Assembly (NCBI GenBank): GCA_030549775.1
Contig: CM060175.1
Span: 105,331,422-105,395,421, forward strand
DNA from: Tamarix chinensis
Taxonomy: Eukaryota > Streptophyta > Magnoliopsida > Caryophyllales > Tamaricaceae
Direction: 5' to 3'
DNA length: 64,000 nt
The notes beneath the pieces were generated by a model. That model saw nothing but the letters and a program-made list of their open reading frames with translations. It did no database searches and was not told the DNA's origin. Position 1 is the first letter of the stretch, and each line of letters starts with the position of its first letter. Both the position numbers and the translations under genes were made by a program. Below are positions 1-13,039 of the stretch, one piece after another.

Positions 1-1199
1 TTATTTTATTGCTTAGTTTAGCCTATAGGAAATTTAAACCTCTATTTACTCCAAATGGTGTAGTTAAGTGTGTTTGAGCATGATTAAGGTTTTTTGTTGT
101 GATGTTAGTAGTTTTCCATGTTAGTTGTGAAAATTAGTTTATATGCATGATATATTCTTAATGACATGTTGCTATAATTCTAAACCATGCTATTTAATGT
201 TTAGATGTATATATGGTTCATGAGAAATTATGTGAATGTATGCCATTAATTATATTTAAGCACATATGTGTTACTATCTTAATATGATATTAGAAATGTA
301 AAAATAATTATGAGTAAATATATTGAGTATCTCAGCTAGAGCATTTTGGGGCATTTTGGGTCACTTTTATTAAATGTAATTATGTATTTGAATTCCTTGC
401 ACTTCTTACTTAAAACTTCACATATAATATGTTAGCATTTGAGTGTGTTTAACGTGAGTTGCGTTAGTTTGAAGTTTTGGCATGTCTAGGGATATTATTG
501 TCTTTTCGCATATGTGGTGTTAAAACTCTAGGTATCAAGTTAAAAAAAAAAAATCTATGCTAATTTTTTGAAGTGTGAGTTTTATGATGCCTTAGTATGC
601 ATGAATTAGAAATTTATATGTTATAAGTGAACATTTCAAGATTAGGGGCAAAATGATCTTCCACCTTGATGAAAAATATGTTTTTTTTTCTTGCTATTAT
701 ACATTATATTATGATATTTATGAAATATATATTTTATATGGTTTGAGTTAGAAGCATAGAAGAAGCATTGGTGATTTTCAAGTGCTTTAAAAGCATACGT
801 TATGATAATAAGGGTGTTTTATTCATTTTAAAAAGTTCATAATGTTTTTGGGAAATTTACCTATTTTATGAATTAAATTATAATTTTTAAAAATATATCT
901 ATGTTGGTATGTGTATTGGATGATGATTGTGTAAAATTGGTATTTTATACATTAAAAATATTTTGTTACCCAAATAATGGCAATTTGGTCACAAGTGCAA
1001 TTCCTGTACGCAAATCATAATTTGGGCTTTGTCAACCCCGTATGACATTATTTGACTTTTAGTCAACCTTCAACTTTTCTTTTGGCCATTGACATTTGAC
1101 CTTGGCTTAGCAAACTTTTATTAACTTTGAATAATTCAATTAATAAATGAATGATCATTTGTAATCAAGTGGAGGTAATGATTAACATCTATCTTTGGC
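1..1199. other. AT-rich intergenic sequence, no gene seen
   Basis: No coding frame with recognisable protein similarity on either strand. The composition resembles decayed LTR/intergenic DNA of plants; the stretch around 960-1110 looks like old retrotransposon LTR, but nothing allows a family call. Confidence 0.4.
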
Positions 1200-4100
1200 T
1201 GTAACATCCCCATTTTTTTTAAAAAAACCAATGCATAAGAGAAATAAGTAAATATATATATACGGAAGCTAAATAGGATGAGGGTATTACCGCTACAATT
1301 AGTATAAGTAAACACTATTTTTCTATCTACACTAACTACTAAAGCTAGTTAAAAATAAGAAAATACATCAAAATTTATTATAAAATCAAGCTAATAGAAA
1401 ATATTAATTTCTAGTAAACTCAATGGAAATTAGAATCGAATGAAAGGAAAATAAAAATAAAAATGTCAATACAATTGAAAATCATGAAACTAGTTAATTG
1501 AAATTAATGACGACAAATACATATCTGAAAATGACCACTACTCTCACTCTTCCCAACTATGCCCGTCATCTACATCTTATACATGTTCATACTCTCTCTA
1601 TACTAGGTCATTTACTCACCATGCACATCATGAATCATCATATAGCCCCATTTAAAACATATAAAAAATTAGTTAGGGAAACAACTAATTAACACATATA
1701 TACAAAGGAGTATAATATTCATATTCATATGCATAGGTATACGTCATATGAGTATAATATGCAAACCAATCATATTAAACAATAAATTAAAACGTATCAA
1801 TAACCTTTTTATTATTCCCTTACCTTATATGGACACACAACAAAGAATATTAGTTTCAATATTTTGAGTATGGAAAACCGACTTACCAAGATAGTCACCT
1901 GATAAGCAGTAAGGGCTTGAAAGATCGCAACCCAACTGAGGGTCGAAGCCAAATAACCAATCATACTAAATCAAACCAAAACCACAGGAGGAGCTAAAGG
2001 TCACACCTGGGTCTTCCCATTTGACCAAGCTAATGAGGATTACCAACAATCTCAGTCCTTAAGTGTGCACACCCCTACTAATATTGTAATCTTAGATAGA
2101 GTAGATCTAAAACAAACCAAAGTAAAATATATACAACTGCAACTGACCCAATGTAGATAGCCAAGAAAACTAAATAAAAAGCGGAATATATACAACCGCA
2201 ACTGACCCAATATAGATGGTCAGTACAACTAAACTTCGGGAGGCCACCTCGAAGGACCTTAAACCCAACTCAAGTCTTTCACTTTAAGTTTTAGTATGTT
2301 GTTCAAGGTGATCATATACCATAATTGAGGCACATAACCATATATACACATTCTTATATATTCCTTAAAACATTCACTTTCCAATATTAGGTACTTTACA
2401 TATTTGGCACATTTCTAAAATAATAACTCACCATAGTAGCTCTTACATAACTAACACTTTCAAAACAAAATATCCTTCCATATATGGTATTTTTCAAAAA
2501 TATAATTCTCCACAATATAAATTTTCTAAGAAAATTGGTAGGCCACTTGGTTCATCCTTGAACCAACATCACAAATCAAAACCAAATAAGCCATCAAAGC
2601 TCATGAATATGTAATAAAATTGTAAAATAGCATAAACTACATTTTTATATGACACAACTAGCGCATAAAATCCAATAAGGCCACATGTTTCATATAATTA
2701 CTAAAAACACACAAAACACATAATCTCCATATGCTTCGAATAAGTTAATAGAAGAAATTTATTAACTCCTATATAAATACCTATATTCATAAGACTCAAA
2801 ATTTCAAATATATAAAAACAAGTATATAATTATTTATATATATGTAGACAAAGTTTGAAGAAATATTACTAAGAAAATAATTTGATTTAGAATCACTTAC
2901 AAAATAAAGGTTCTCTTCCGTGGTTAGCATAAGTATAGAGAACGATATGATATTACTTTTGGAGAAGGAGGTAAGAGTCTGTCGCAAGTGTTTGATTTTC
3001 CATTCCTATAAATTAACTAGCTACTAATATAATAGTAATAAACTTTTAGGGTGTGATTGGTATAAGGAAAATGGATAGAGGGGAAATGCGTAAGGGGGAA
3101 ATAATTAGTGGGCAATAGATTAAAGGGTGAAAATTTTACACCATTTTTTGTTTGGTATGTAAGGATAAAAGATAAAAGGGAATCTTTTGTGTATGTTTGG
3201 TATAGGATAAATAACTTACACTAGAGTAATATTTTTATATTGTATTAATTATATTAATCATCTTTTTATTTTATTTATCATTTATAATTATGTCGTATAA
3301 CATACATTTAATATTTAAAATATTTAATTTATTTTAATCACATTAAAGAATCAATAAAAAATCCATAAACTCATTATTAATTACATAAGTTTTTTAAAAC
3401 AATTCTAAAATATTACATAAATTTATTTTAAAAATCTATAAATTTTAACCTATTCCATAACTTCTATAAAATAATATAAAATTACTAAAAAAAAGGAAAA
3501 ATTTCATAAAAGATCAATAAACTCTTAGAAATCCTAAATTATTCCAAACGCCCATTGAAAAGAGTAAAAAGTTTCTTTAAAGTCCTATAATAATGCTAAA
3601 ATACTTAAATAATCTTGAAAAAATTATAAGCATCTCAATAATTTCATAGAAATAAAATTTGAACATTTAATACTCCTTTCATTTCAAAAACTACATAACA
3701 TAAAAAAATAAAAATAAAATCACCGTTGTCACTAATACATTCATTAGATCTATAAAATATCAATAACATACTACTATATCTCCAACAAATACAAATACAT
3801 TCCACAAATGCACTAATAGTGCTAACAAAATAACCTACTACTCCATCTTCTCATGTACATACATGTTATAGTTTACTTCTGCAAAATCATCTCACAATGA
3901 TTACAAAATAACCTACTCCTCTGTCTGCTTAAATAAAAAATATGTCATAGTTGGCATATCCAAAAGATTTAAAATTTCCAAAAAAAATAAAATGTAATTA
4001 CATATTTTGGGATAAAGATAAACTATATCTCCTTGTGAAGATTCAAGCTCCACATGATCGAATTATAGCAAAGTGAGTAGCAACACAAATTATCGTAGAT

Positions 4101-6054
4101 AATATTGCTGATGATGTTACACTCTCATAATACCTTCATATCATAAAAGCAATGGGTAGATAAAATATTTTCCAAGAAATTCCTAAACATTATGACACTA
4201 TAAATTAAATTCAAATTAAATAGCAATATAATAGTCAGACTATCTCAATCACACATTTCAACAAATACACACACACACACATAGAGCCACACATAGAGAG
4301 AGAAAGAGAACATGTTATAAACCAAGAATTCACCATTTAATAAATTAATGCAGAATATCAAAACAAGAACATTAATATACACTCATATGTGTTTTTCACT
4401 ACATTAATTATTTAACCAATTGATTATATTATTCAATTTGATTGGTCAGTAACCTTAGCATTGCATAAAGAAGCTGACAATGATAACCATTAAGGGTCCA
4501 AATACAATCACTAGTAGTAGAATCAGTAGGTCGTGGTAAAGACGGCAAAAGCCATGTAACATGAAGGGTTCTCCATGAAAGACCAAATTTTTTTATTGAT
4601 ACCCAACTAACCTTCTTTATAGACCCATATGTGGTTTACTATAATCTAATGTTTTTATGATAATATTGCATATTACTACCCATCCATATATCAAACTTTG
4701 GAGACAAAAAAAGATATTCAAATTAAGTATTAGAGAGGTCAATATCCAGATAATAAGTGTTAAACCATCAACTAGAACTTTCTACAAAAAAAATGACAAT
4801 ATAAAAATGTAAGAGGTGACTATGAATTTTTAAATCTAACTACAACAAATTAGGTGCACGAACAAATTTGAACATGCTCGTTCATATCAAAATAAATGGA
4901 ACTATTATCTTAGCATAAATTTATGTTAACTATAACAATGACAATGGCTAAGCTGCAATCCAAATATTGAATTAGGTGGTAGAACCCTTACCTAACTCCA
5001 TATACAACTTATAAAATTCCAGAGCATAAATAATTTGCACAGCAACACACAATCCAAGTAAAATCTATACTAGAATCAACTAATTTTAGTAAAAATGTAA
5101 GATTACTTGTAGATTACATATTTAAAATTACAACTTTCACTGAGCAAAAAGAAGTCCAAAATTATAGATTTGAAATTAAAATAAAATAAATTTAGATGAG
5201 AAAAGGAGTTAGAATTACAACGGGAGTGAGAGTAGAGAGTGAAACACTTCACTTGGCTTAAGAGGCTGGAGAAACGGTAGATTTGATGTAAGTGAATCAC
5301 CGATGTAGATGTAATGTGAGTAGATTATAAGTGTAGATGAAGTCTCGTTGATGAAGATAAAAGGACAGAAATGGTAGGAGGAAGCAAGAGTTGACTGTTA
5401 GAAGCTACAACAATAGTGGATAGCGAGGGACTAAATTGAGGACGAGTGTCAAGGAGGGTGAGGTAAAAGAGTCGGAGGGAGAGAGAGAGAGTTGGAAGGA
5501 CATTTTTTCCCTCCACACTTAATTACTCGAAGGGTTCGGCAGGTAATAGACTCCCCTCATAAGATAGAAATTAATTACCCCCATTATATAATACATGAAA
5601 TCCAAACACGGTACACACATGGAAACGTTTTTCGTGAATTTTTTACACCCCATTTACCTCGGTCCCAAGCACACCTTTAGGGTTAAGGGACTACTTATTC
5701 TTTTAATAACCTATTAAATTATTATCAGAAATGAAATAAATTAATTCTCGTATCCAACAAATGGTTAGTAACAAAAATTACTAGAGATAAAATATTAGGG
5801 GAAAAGATAATTATAAGAATTAATAAAAATATGTTTTAAGTTGTCAAATTAAACTTGACTATTCAATAGATATTATTATTTATTATAACTTTATAACTGA
5901 CACATTATTACAGTATTAATTATAACATAAACCATTAATTAATTAATTAATTAATTACGTACTAAAACTATGGAGTATTGATTTTATAAAATTTGATATA
6001 AGAATAATGGTCACCAAAATAATAAATTTGAGTATAAAATTGTGCGGTATTACA
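1200..6054 (-). mobile_element. Long LTR-like unit E0 (TGTAAC...TATTACA family), interrupted
   Basis: Starts TGTAACATCCCC and ends GCGGTATTACA, the termini of the family seen more clearly in E1, E2 and C. Near the left end (1260-1310) it has the family's subterminal signature: a CGGAAGCTA-like box followed by TATTACCGC, matching GGAAGCTAGGAG and TGTTACCGCCACA on the opposite strand of C. Flanks TTGGC/TTAGA match at only 3 of 5 positions, so the target duplication is decayed or the right end is misplaced. Without the Harbinger-like insertion the unit is about 2.2 kb. No coding capacity. Strand is given relative to C, which is arbitrarily called plus. Confidence 0.5.
3049..5676. mobile_element. 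Non-autonomous PIF/Harbinger-like DNA transposon
   Basis: The left terminus GGGTGTGATTGG is mirrored by the right terminus, whose reverse complement reads AGGTGTGCTTGG. Similarity continues inward: both ends read GGTGTG(A/C)TTGG, then about 9 bases, then an AAATGG block. Each end is flanked by the trinucleotide TTA, as expected for PIF/Harbinger insertion. Subterminal regions on both sides hold G-rich AGGGG(A/G)AA-type motifs. No transposase-like frame is visible in 2.6 kb; the short frames near 5100-5680 have no recognisable similarity. It lies inside E0 and is therefore younger than E0. The class call is inferred from TIR plus TSD. Confidence 0.55.
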
Positions 6055-6650
6055 TTAGAGTTTGATAGCTTGGTTAAATGGATGGTCCCCTGTTAACAAA
6101 TGGTTGCTAAAAGGATTTGGTTAATGGAAACAAATGGTTAAGTGTGGATTTATTTATTTATTGAAATGACCAGACTTTTAGTGAGGATTAAACCTCAGTT
6201 ATTCACTTGCACATTTAGTGTGAGTATCATTTAAACTACAAGATCTTGATTGGTTAAGTGTGGATTAATGTTTTTTGCACGCTAAATGTTATCACATAAT
6301 GAAACACTAATTACTTTAAGTGAAAATAACTTATGGTGCATTCAGATTATTCAGCTTCCAATTAGCTACCAAGGATTAATCAATTTTAGCCTTTATAATT
6401 ATTTTTGGCAATTAATAATTTATTTTATTAATACCAAACTTGCATTGTGGAATGTACAAGAAAAAACCACTCAACTGGCTAAGCGAGCAACCTAATTATT
6501 CTCTCTCAGATCATCCCATTATGTACCAAAAATGAAGCTTTTAGAGAAAATTAGAGGATGGTAAATGGCTAGTATTGTACATTATATACAAGCTTAATGG
6601 GTGTAATTAAGCTAACTAGCTTAGCTAAAATATGGGGGAATATAGAGGAT
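6055..6650. other. AT-rich spacer between E0 and E1
   Basis: No gene, RNA gene or repeat recognised. Confidence 0.4.
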
Positions 6651-7400
6651 ATATATGTAACACCCCAAAATTTACTACAAAATTTTTTTATTTTATTTAA
6701 AAATTAGCAGAAGCAAAAACTGTAAATTTCAGAGATGTTACCGCCACACTTAATACCAGACCGGTTTCCTCCTACCATTCTAATACCAAGTGCTAAGGCT
6801 AAAAAGAACCAAAATACCATTCACACAAATTCACTTTTATTTAAATCAGAGTAACACGGTAAAGACATTACAAATTATAAAGCCCCGCCATTAGTGGTTA
6901 TAAGAGTAAAATAATTTTAAATAAGAAAACAAGAGGTGGAGAGAGAAACCCCAAAAGTTTTCCGGATATTCTTTATGCTTGTACCCAATGCCCACTTGAA
7001 TAGCACTTGTAATAGACTTGTAAGGGATACTACACATTGAATAGGTAGGGGCCCACAAATGGAACCTTTTAGTACTATAGTACTAAGTAACCCCTTTATA
7101 CCAAATCGAAAGGCAAGGCCCGCATGCAACACTTAATACATAATGATATAAAATGACAACATGTGTGGGCACAACGATAATTATAATCAACTTAAGAGAT
7201 AATACACAGTGAAACACCTCATACAATAAGAAATGCATAGTATAAGGCCCATTCATTTAGCAATGCCATCACATACCAAGAGAGAGATAGGCACCAAGGT
7301 TGAACTTATATTATAACAATTAATCATGAGGATGAAACTAACTCTTTTGGTCTTAAGCCATTAGATGAATATCATTCAATATTATCTCTCGAATTATATC

Positions 7401-7562
7401 CATATGAGTGCGGGAACCCCACTATTATAACCGGTGGGCTGGAATACACATCAAGACAGTGCGCATCTGACCACTATTATTCATCGGTAGACCTGTTTCC
7501 AGGGCAGAAGACTCCTGGCCACTATTATTCGTTGGTAGACTGATCTGACCCTCACTCACATG
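7401..7562. repeat. Hairpin block of the long-LTR family in E1
   Basis: Three copies of a CCACTATTATnnnCGGT-type box are separated by short inverted repeats; one is CCAGG...CCTGG around a 10-nt loop (7499-7518). The block is enclosed by complementary arms: GAGTG plus GGG on the left and CCC plus CACTC on the right. The same layout, with different stem sequences, is seen in C and E2. Confidence 0.5.
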
Positions 7563-8439
7563 ATTAGTGCTTTCCACTTAATTAACACAACATATCCATT
7601 TATATAACTCGAGGGCGAGATCAAGATCCCGAAGACGCAAAGGTACACCGGTCATACTAATATATACAAGCTATGCAGTACCCTTCAACCATCAATCTAG
7701 GGACGCAAATGTACCCTAGTTACACTGGTGTACGAGGTCACACAGTACCCTACCGACAAGGATGCCTAATCTATAAGTATGCATAACCCCTAAATAGGTC
7801 TGTAGATATAGATAGAGTAAGATGTAAGACCTGACTAGGGCACTAAGGCACACCGGCAAATACTAGAATAATCGTGGGCTAAACTGCGTCTTTAGGGTAG
7901 CGACCCCTAAAGAGCCACCATTCCCAATCTTGAGATCTTCCACATTAATTATTAGTGTCTTAATTAAGGTGGCCACAAAAAACACAACAATCGCATACTT
8001 ATTCATTTCCATTTGTTTTTGTTATTATAAAGTAATCCTTATTCATATGGTCGTCCATGCTAACTTAAAGAAACCACTAAAGTCATCCTTGTATCATCCA
8101 TTTCCATGTTAAAATTTGTTTCCATTTATTCACATGCCATAAAGGGTTATTACATCATAATCATAATACGGTCTTAGAGCCTGGGTAGTCCACATTGAAG
8201 GATCATAGACTACTTAACCCTAACATGCCCTTATATCACATCCAACACACATTACCTTATATGATTAATGATTAAGACACCTCTTTCATGAATATGAGAT
8301 AAACACCATATCACACCCTTAGTTGTCCATCTAATCCTAGGTTATGCCATATTCTTATGATACCCACTGATTTATCAAATCCCCTTATTTTATTATTCAA
8401 TGTTACTTATGTCTGATTATGGAGACTTATTTAATTCAT

Positions 8440-9260
8440 TGACAGGTTATATGCAAGTTATCAATTTACCCCATCATCCTTATAAAATTACTAAAATACC
8501 CCTTGTTTGCAAAATTATCAAGTCATCCCTTTTTTATTTGCCAAAGTACCATATTACCCTTCATGTTTACATAATTACCACATTACCCATTGTATTTGTT
8601 AGACTACCAAATTATCCTTCATACTTATCAAGTCACCCACTTTACCCCTTATACTTGTTAAGTTACTAAATTATCCATCCATTTGGTTAAATTACCGAAC
8701 AACCCCTTTATGCTTGTTTAAATTACCAAATTGCCCCTCAAGTTTATTAAGTTACCAAATTACCCTTCTTACTTGCTACATTTACAAGATTGCCCATTTA
8801 GTTAGTTAAATTACCAAATTGCCTCTTTTACTTATTAAATTACCAAATTACCCTTCTTAGTTATTAAAATTACCAAATTGCGCTTTTGGTTAATTAAGTT
8901 ACCAAATTATCCTTCTTAATTATTATAATTACCATTTACCCTTTTTACTTAAAAAATTACCAAAATACCCTTCCTTTATGCCAAATTACCAAAATACCCT
9001 TATCCTTTATTAAATTACTATTTTACCCCTTTACTTTACAAAATTATCAAAATACCCTTCCTTTATGCTAAATTACCAAAATACCCTTCTCCTTTATTAA
9101 TTTACTCAAAAAAAATTACCAAGTCATCCCCTTTTCCATGTAAAATTACTAAAATTCCCTTATTACTTATTCATTTACCATTTTACCCCCTCTACTCTTA
9201 TAAATTACCATTTTGCCCTTATTATACCAATTTTACTAAAATATCCTTACCACATAAAAT
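8440..9260. repeat. Degenerate 29-bp minisatellite
   Basis: About 28 head-to-tail diverged units of 28-30 bp, typically TTACCAAATTACCCTT followed by a T/A-rich 12-14 bp tail ending AAA or AAG. Variants of the core include TTACCAAAATACCCTT and TTACCATTTTACCC. The array lies wholly inside E1 and explains the spurious low-complexity frames here. Confidence 0.75.
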
Positions 9261-9889
9261 ATTAATATACATGGTCCATATACATCATCCAACACCACCA
9301 ACTATTCTCATTTATCATTAATACTCATTAGCACCTATCATACATACTTATTTAGGCCACACCTTTTGCACAAGTAAAATTACCAAAATACCCCTGGGGC
9401 TCATATTAACATTATCTATGCAACAAATGGCTACATTAACATATCATATCATACATATGTATTTAATATTATCCTTAACAACAAGTCTTCTTCCTTAAAT
9501 ATTATTTCTACACATGACATATAAATTAACATGTTTTTTCTTTCATCAACCAACATATTCCACTAACCACATTATACTTAACAACATACATCACACATAT
9601 AAACATATTATAAACAGTAATTTGCTAGTATACGTATATCCACACATTTTAGTAGGATATAATTGTTACCTTATTTCCAGCAATAATCAAACCTTACCGG
9701 TACCTCGATTAAAGGTTTGAACTTTGATTAGTAAAAAAAATCAATACGTAAAAATAATATCAACATTTATCATATTAAAGTAGGAAATCAAAGGAATAAA
9801 TTTTATCAAAAGCTTAATCAAATACATACTAATATTAACTATGGTTATACCTCAAAATTAAACAAAGTTTAGCTAAGAGGGGTGCAGGA

Positions 9890-10975
9890 CTCGTGCTACA
9901 TGAGTAGCATGAGCTACATGCAAGAGTGAAAGGGAGAATGGGTAGAAGAGGGAGAAGTGGGGAAAAGGGAAGGGGTGGTTCGGGTAGGGGTTTTGGAAGT
10001 TGGGTGGAGGGCTTGTGGAGGGGAGTTAGAGTGGTGACCGGGTGCAGGGATGGAGTAGGGATGTAGGTGGTAGTCGGGGAAATAGGAGAAGGTTGGGCAG
10101 AGGAGAAGGTTGGGTGGGAAAATAGGAGAAGGTTGGGCGGAGGAGAAGAAGGAAGGGGAAAGAAGAGAAGAAGGGAGGGCTGCAGGGGGAATTTCAGCCA
10201 AGGGGAGGGAGTAGGGTAGTAGAGGAGGTGTTAGGGAGTGGATTGGTGGCTCTGGAGGTGGTGGAAGAGGAAGAAGGGCAGCGGATGGTGGTGCTGTAGG
10301 GTAGAGGCCGAGAAGGAGAGGGAAGAAAAGGAAGGAAGGGAAGGGGGTTGCAGGGGATTGTGAGGGTGATGGGGCGGTGAAGGGAGGTTGAAGGGGTGTC
10401 AGGGAGGTGGTGTCGGTAGTTAGCTAGGTGGTAGAGGCAATGGTTGAGGGTGGCGGAGCAAAAACAGGGGAGGAGAAGGTAAGGAAAGAAGGGAAAAAGA
10501 GGGGGCTCTGCAGGGAGGGAGGGAGGTCAAAAAATGGGTAGAGAAAGGGAAGATAAGGAGAAGAAAAGGAAGAGGGAAGGGAGGTAGGTGTGGCCGGTTA
10601 GGTGGCTGCGATTGCAAGGTAGGGTGGCAGGTTATAGGAAGAAGGAAGGAAGAAAGAAGGAGAGAAAGGAAAAGGTAGGCTGACCGGGCGGGGGAGAAGG
10701 GAAGGAGACATGCCCGTGCGCATGAGGGAGAGGGGGAAAGAAAAAGGAAGTTGGGCTGGGCCAACCGGGGGAAAGAAGAAAGGAAAAAAAAAGAGAAGGG
10801 AGAGACAAGCTAGGGCTAGACACGAGGGGGAGGGAGAGAAAGAAAGGGAGTGGGTCGATGGCCCAACGCAAGGGATAAAGGAGGGATGCCGGCTGGGCGA
10901 CCCGAAGGGGAAGATAAAGGAAAAGGGAGGAAAAGAAAAAAAAAAGAAGAAAAAGGAAAAAGGGAAAAAATAAAA
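9890..10975. repeat. Purine-rich (GA/GGG) strand-asymmetric block of E1
   Basis: More than 1 kb of the plus strand is almost free of C/T, with many GGG and GGAGG runs; frames on either strand are low-complexity Pro/Ser/Leu or Lys/Glu/Gly translations. E2 (16800-17650) and E3 (59390-60500 and 61130-62200) have skewed blocks near the same family end. I see no gene in it. Confidence 0.65.
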
Positions 10976-11454
10976 TAAAATAATTTTTAGAATAATGACA
11001 TTTAATATTTTTGATAGATAAATTAATTTAATAATTTAATTTATTAGAATTTAATATAATAGTTTAAAAAGGGTATTTTTAGTAAAATATTGGTCTGTAA
11101 AATTATTTAAATAAAATTAGTATGATAAAAATAAAAAAATATTTGTTTTAATTTATTAAATATTCATATCCATTTTTTATATACTCAAAAATCCACAAAA
11201 TAATTAAATTAAATAATTTTAAAATTAAATTATCCAAAATGAGGATTATTTATTAAATTCTATGTTTTAAACTTTTGTGGTATTATAATATATTACAATA
11301 AGCACACACGATATCGACTAGGATTATATAATAAGAATATTCTAGGCTAATATTCTTATATCCTCAGCATATTCTAGAATAATATCTTAAGAATATTCTA
11401 GTAACATAATATTGGAATAATTTATATGTTAATACTTCTCCTCAATTTGGAATA

Positions 11455-12235
11455 TGAATATCACAAATTCCTAACTTGTCTGGTAGGTGGTGGATTAGAT
11501 CCCATCAAAGTAGCTTGGTGAAGAGGTCCCTCAATTGATCAAAAAATGCACATAAGTAGTAAAGATTACTTAACGTAAGAGATATCCTAGAACGAAGTGA
11601 TAATTGAGCTTTACATGTTTGGCACAATCATGATAAAATAGATTTGCATCAATATTTAGTGTTGCCTTATCGTCACATACTAACAACATGGGTTGGTGGT
11701 GCATTAATCAAAGATTTCCCTAAATTACCTTTAACTAAATGAGCTCACTAGGGCATTGATTATTGTTTTGTATTCAATATCAACTTAAAATCTAGACATT
11801 TTATTTATTTTCGTTGCTTTCTGAGCAATAGGACAAACCCTAAGTTTAACAAGATAGGTTTTAGATTGTCTGGTAATACAACAACTGGCCTATTTAGAAT
11901 CATAGAAAATAATGGGATCAAGTGTGCTTGAGACACTTTGAAATATTCCTTAACCTAGGGCTCCATGTATTAACTAAGAACTTACAAAGAGAAATAAATA
12001 TTATATTGTATGATGATTAAATGGACAAGTTTACCAACTAGACGTTGGCACTCTATTACATCTAGAATGGGTGGTCTTGTGTTTAGTAATAGTTTATGTC
12101 ATTGTTCCACAAAAAGAATAAGTGGGTTTAGCATTGAAGAGGCCTGATTCATGGAAGAGGTCTAATATATACTTTATCTTACAAAGAATATTACGCGTAT
12201 TGGAAGCAACATCACCAAACTAGGAAATTTGAAAT
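11455..12235 (-). pseudogene. Copia-type RT/RNase H relic
   Basis: The reverse strand contains, in order, decayed but recognisable Ty1/copia polyprotein segments. Near 12190 there is the RT C-terminal KYxLDLFHESGLFNAKP type motif. Around 11900-11800 are the RNase H strand and following DIEYKxI-ALVSS region. At 11700-11600 comes the CDxKATLNI...HVKLxYHF segment that normally precedes the ADLFTK motif. Several stops and frameshifts break it. No LTRs were identified, so its element boundaries are unknown. It sits between E1 and the Ty3 relic and is unrelated to the copia elements A and B in orientation and state of decay. Confidence 0.65.
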
Positions 12236-13039
12236 CAATTTTCACCAAAATCAAATAAAATAGAAGAAGAAATAAGAGGAATTTTGGTGATTAAGGTTAG
12301 GATTTAGATTAGGGTTTTGGCTTGGGGTTAAGGTTTGGGTTTGGGTTTGGTTTTGGTTTTGGTTTTATGGAAATTTTTAGGGTATGAAAGGAATTTTAAT
12401 GGTGGTAATTAATTAATGTAAACGTGACTAATGATGGTGATGAAGTATCACATATGAAGAAGAGGGTTAGGGTTAGGGTTTGGTAGATGAAGGTGGTGAA
12501 TGTTGTGATGATATATGATTTTTTATGGTTGAATGTGTATAGGAGAGGATAGGTTATGGTGGACGATTATGGGGTGGGGAATATGTTTGTGTTAACTAAC
12601 ACAAAATATTATCTATTTAAATCACATAGAAGGTAAGCAAAGAAATGTTGATTATGGATGACACAGAAATCACAAACAAAGAAGAATTCACAAAGACATC
12701 TAATTAAAATTCAACTTAATTCAATTGCACTAATAATGTTGATGTCAATTACACCATGTTTAATTTGCTTGATTATCACATCTCTAATTAGAATATTACA
12801 CACAAAAGATAAACTAAAACTTGAAAGATAGACCACACAATAAATCCCCCAATCCATGTCGCTCATTAATAAAAAATTAAAATAAAACACTCATTAACAA
12901 GATAAACTTCTACTAATGATTTAAATAACTAAACATGGTTGGTTCCCTCATGCCATGGAATTCCCCTTCATGTTTAGAGCATATGGTTTCATTAATAATT
13001 GCATGATAATCCTTAAGTCTCACTCTAGTCCATGCTTAA
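12236..13039. other. Spacer with simple G/T-rich tract
   Basis: Contains a GGTTTGGGTTTGG-like simple tract at 12300-12365 and two GGGTTA units near 12466-12480. No coding similarity seen. May include the unrecognised LTR of the Ty3 relic to its right. Confidence 0.35.

Larger units (their letters stand above)
6656..11287 (-). mobile_element. Long LTR-like unit E1 (solo-LTR-like), ATATA target duplication
   Basis: Begins TGTAACACCCCAAAATTT and ends GGTATTATA (family consensus GGTATTACA with one C>T). It is flanked by ATATA at 6651-6655 and 11288-11292; in AT-rich DNA this is suggestive rather than decisive. The left 150 bases match the reverse complement of the right end of C (CACCCC-AAATTT, AGCAGAAGC box, ATGTTACCGCCACA). 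In order, the interior holds a hairpin block (7401-7562), a 29-bp minisatellite (8440-9260) and a purine-rich block (9890-10975). No polyprotein, PBS/PPT pair or internal direct long repeat was found, so it looks like a single long LTR left by LTR-LTR recombination. A large non-autonomous element cannot be excluded. Confidence 0.6.

Noticed and set aside
10420..10973. Overlapping Pro/Ser-rich and Lys/Glu-rich frames on both strands
   Set aside because: They are translations of the E1 purine-rich block; extreme composition, no domain, no coding signal.
12466..12482. Telomere-like GGGTTA/GGGTTT units
   Set aside because: Only two or three imperfect units in a G/T-rich simple tract; not an interstitial telomere array.
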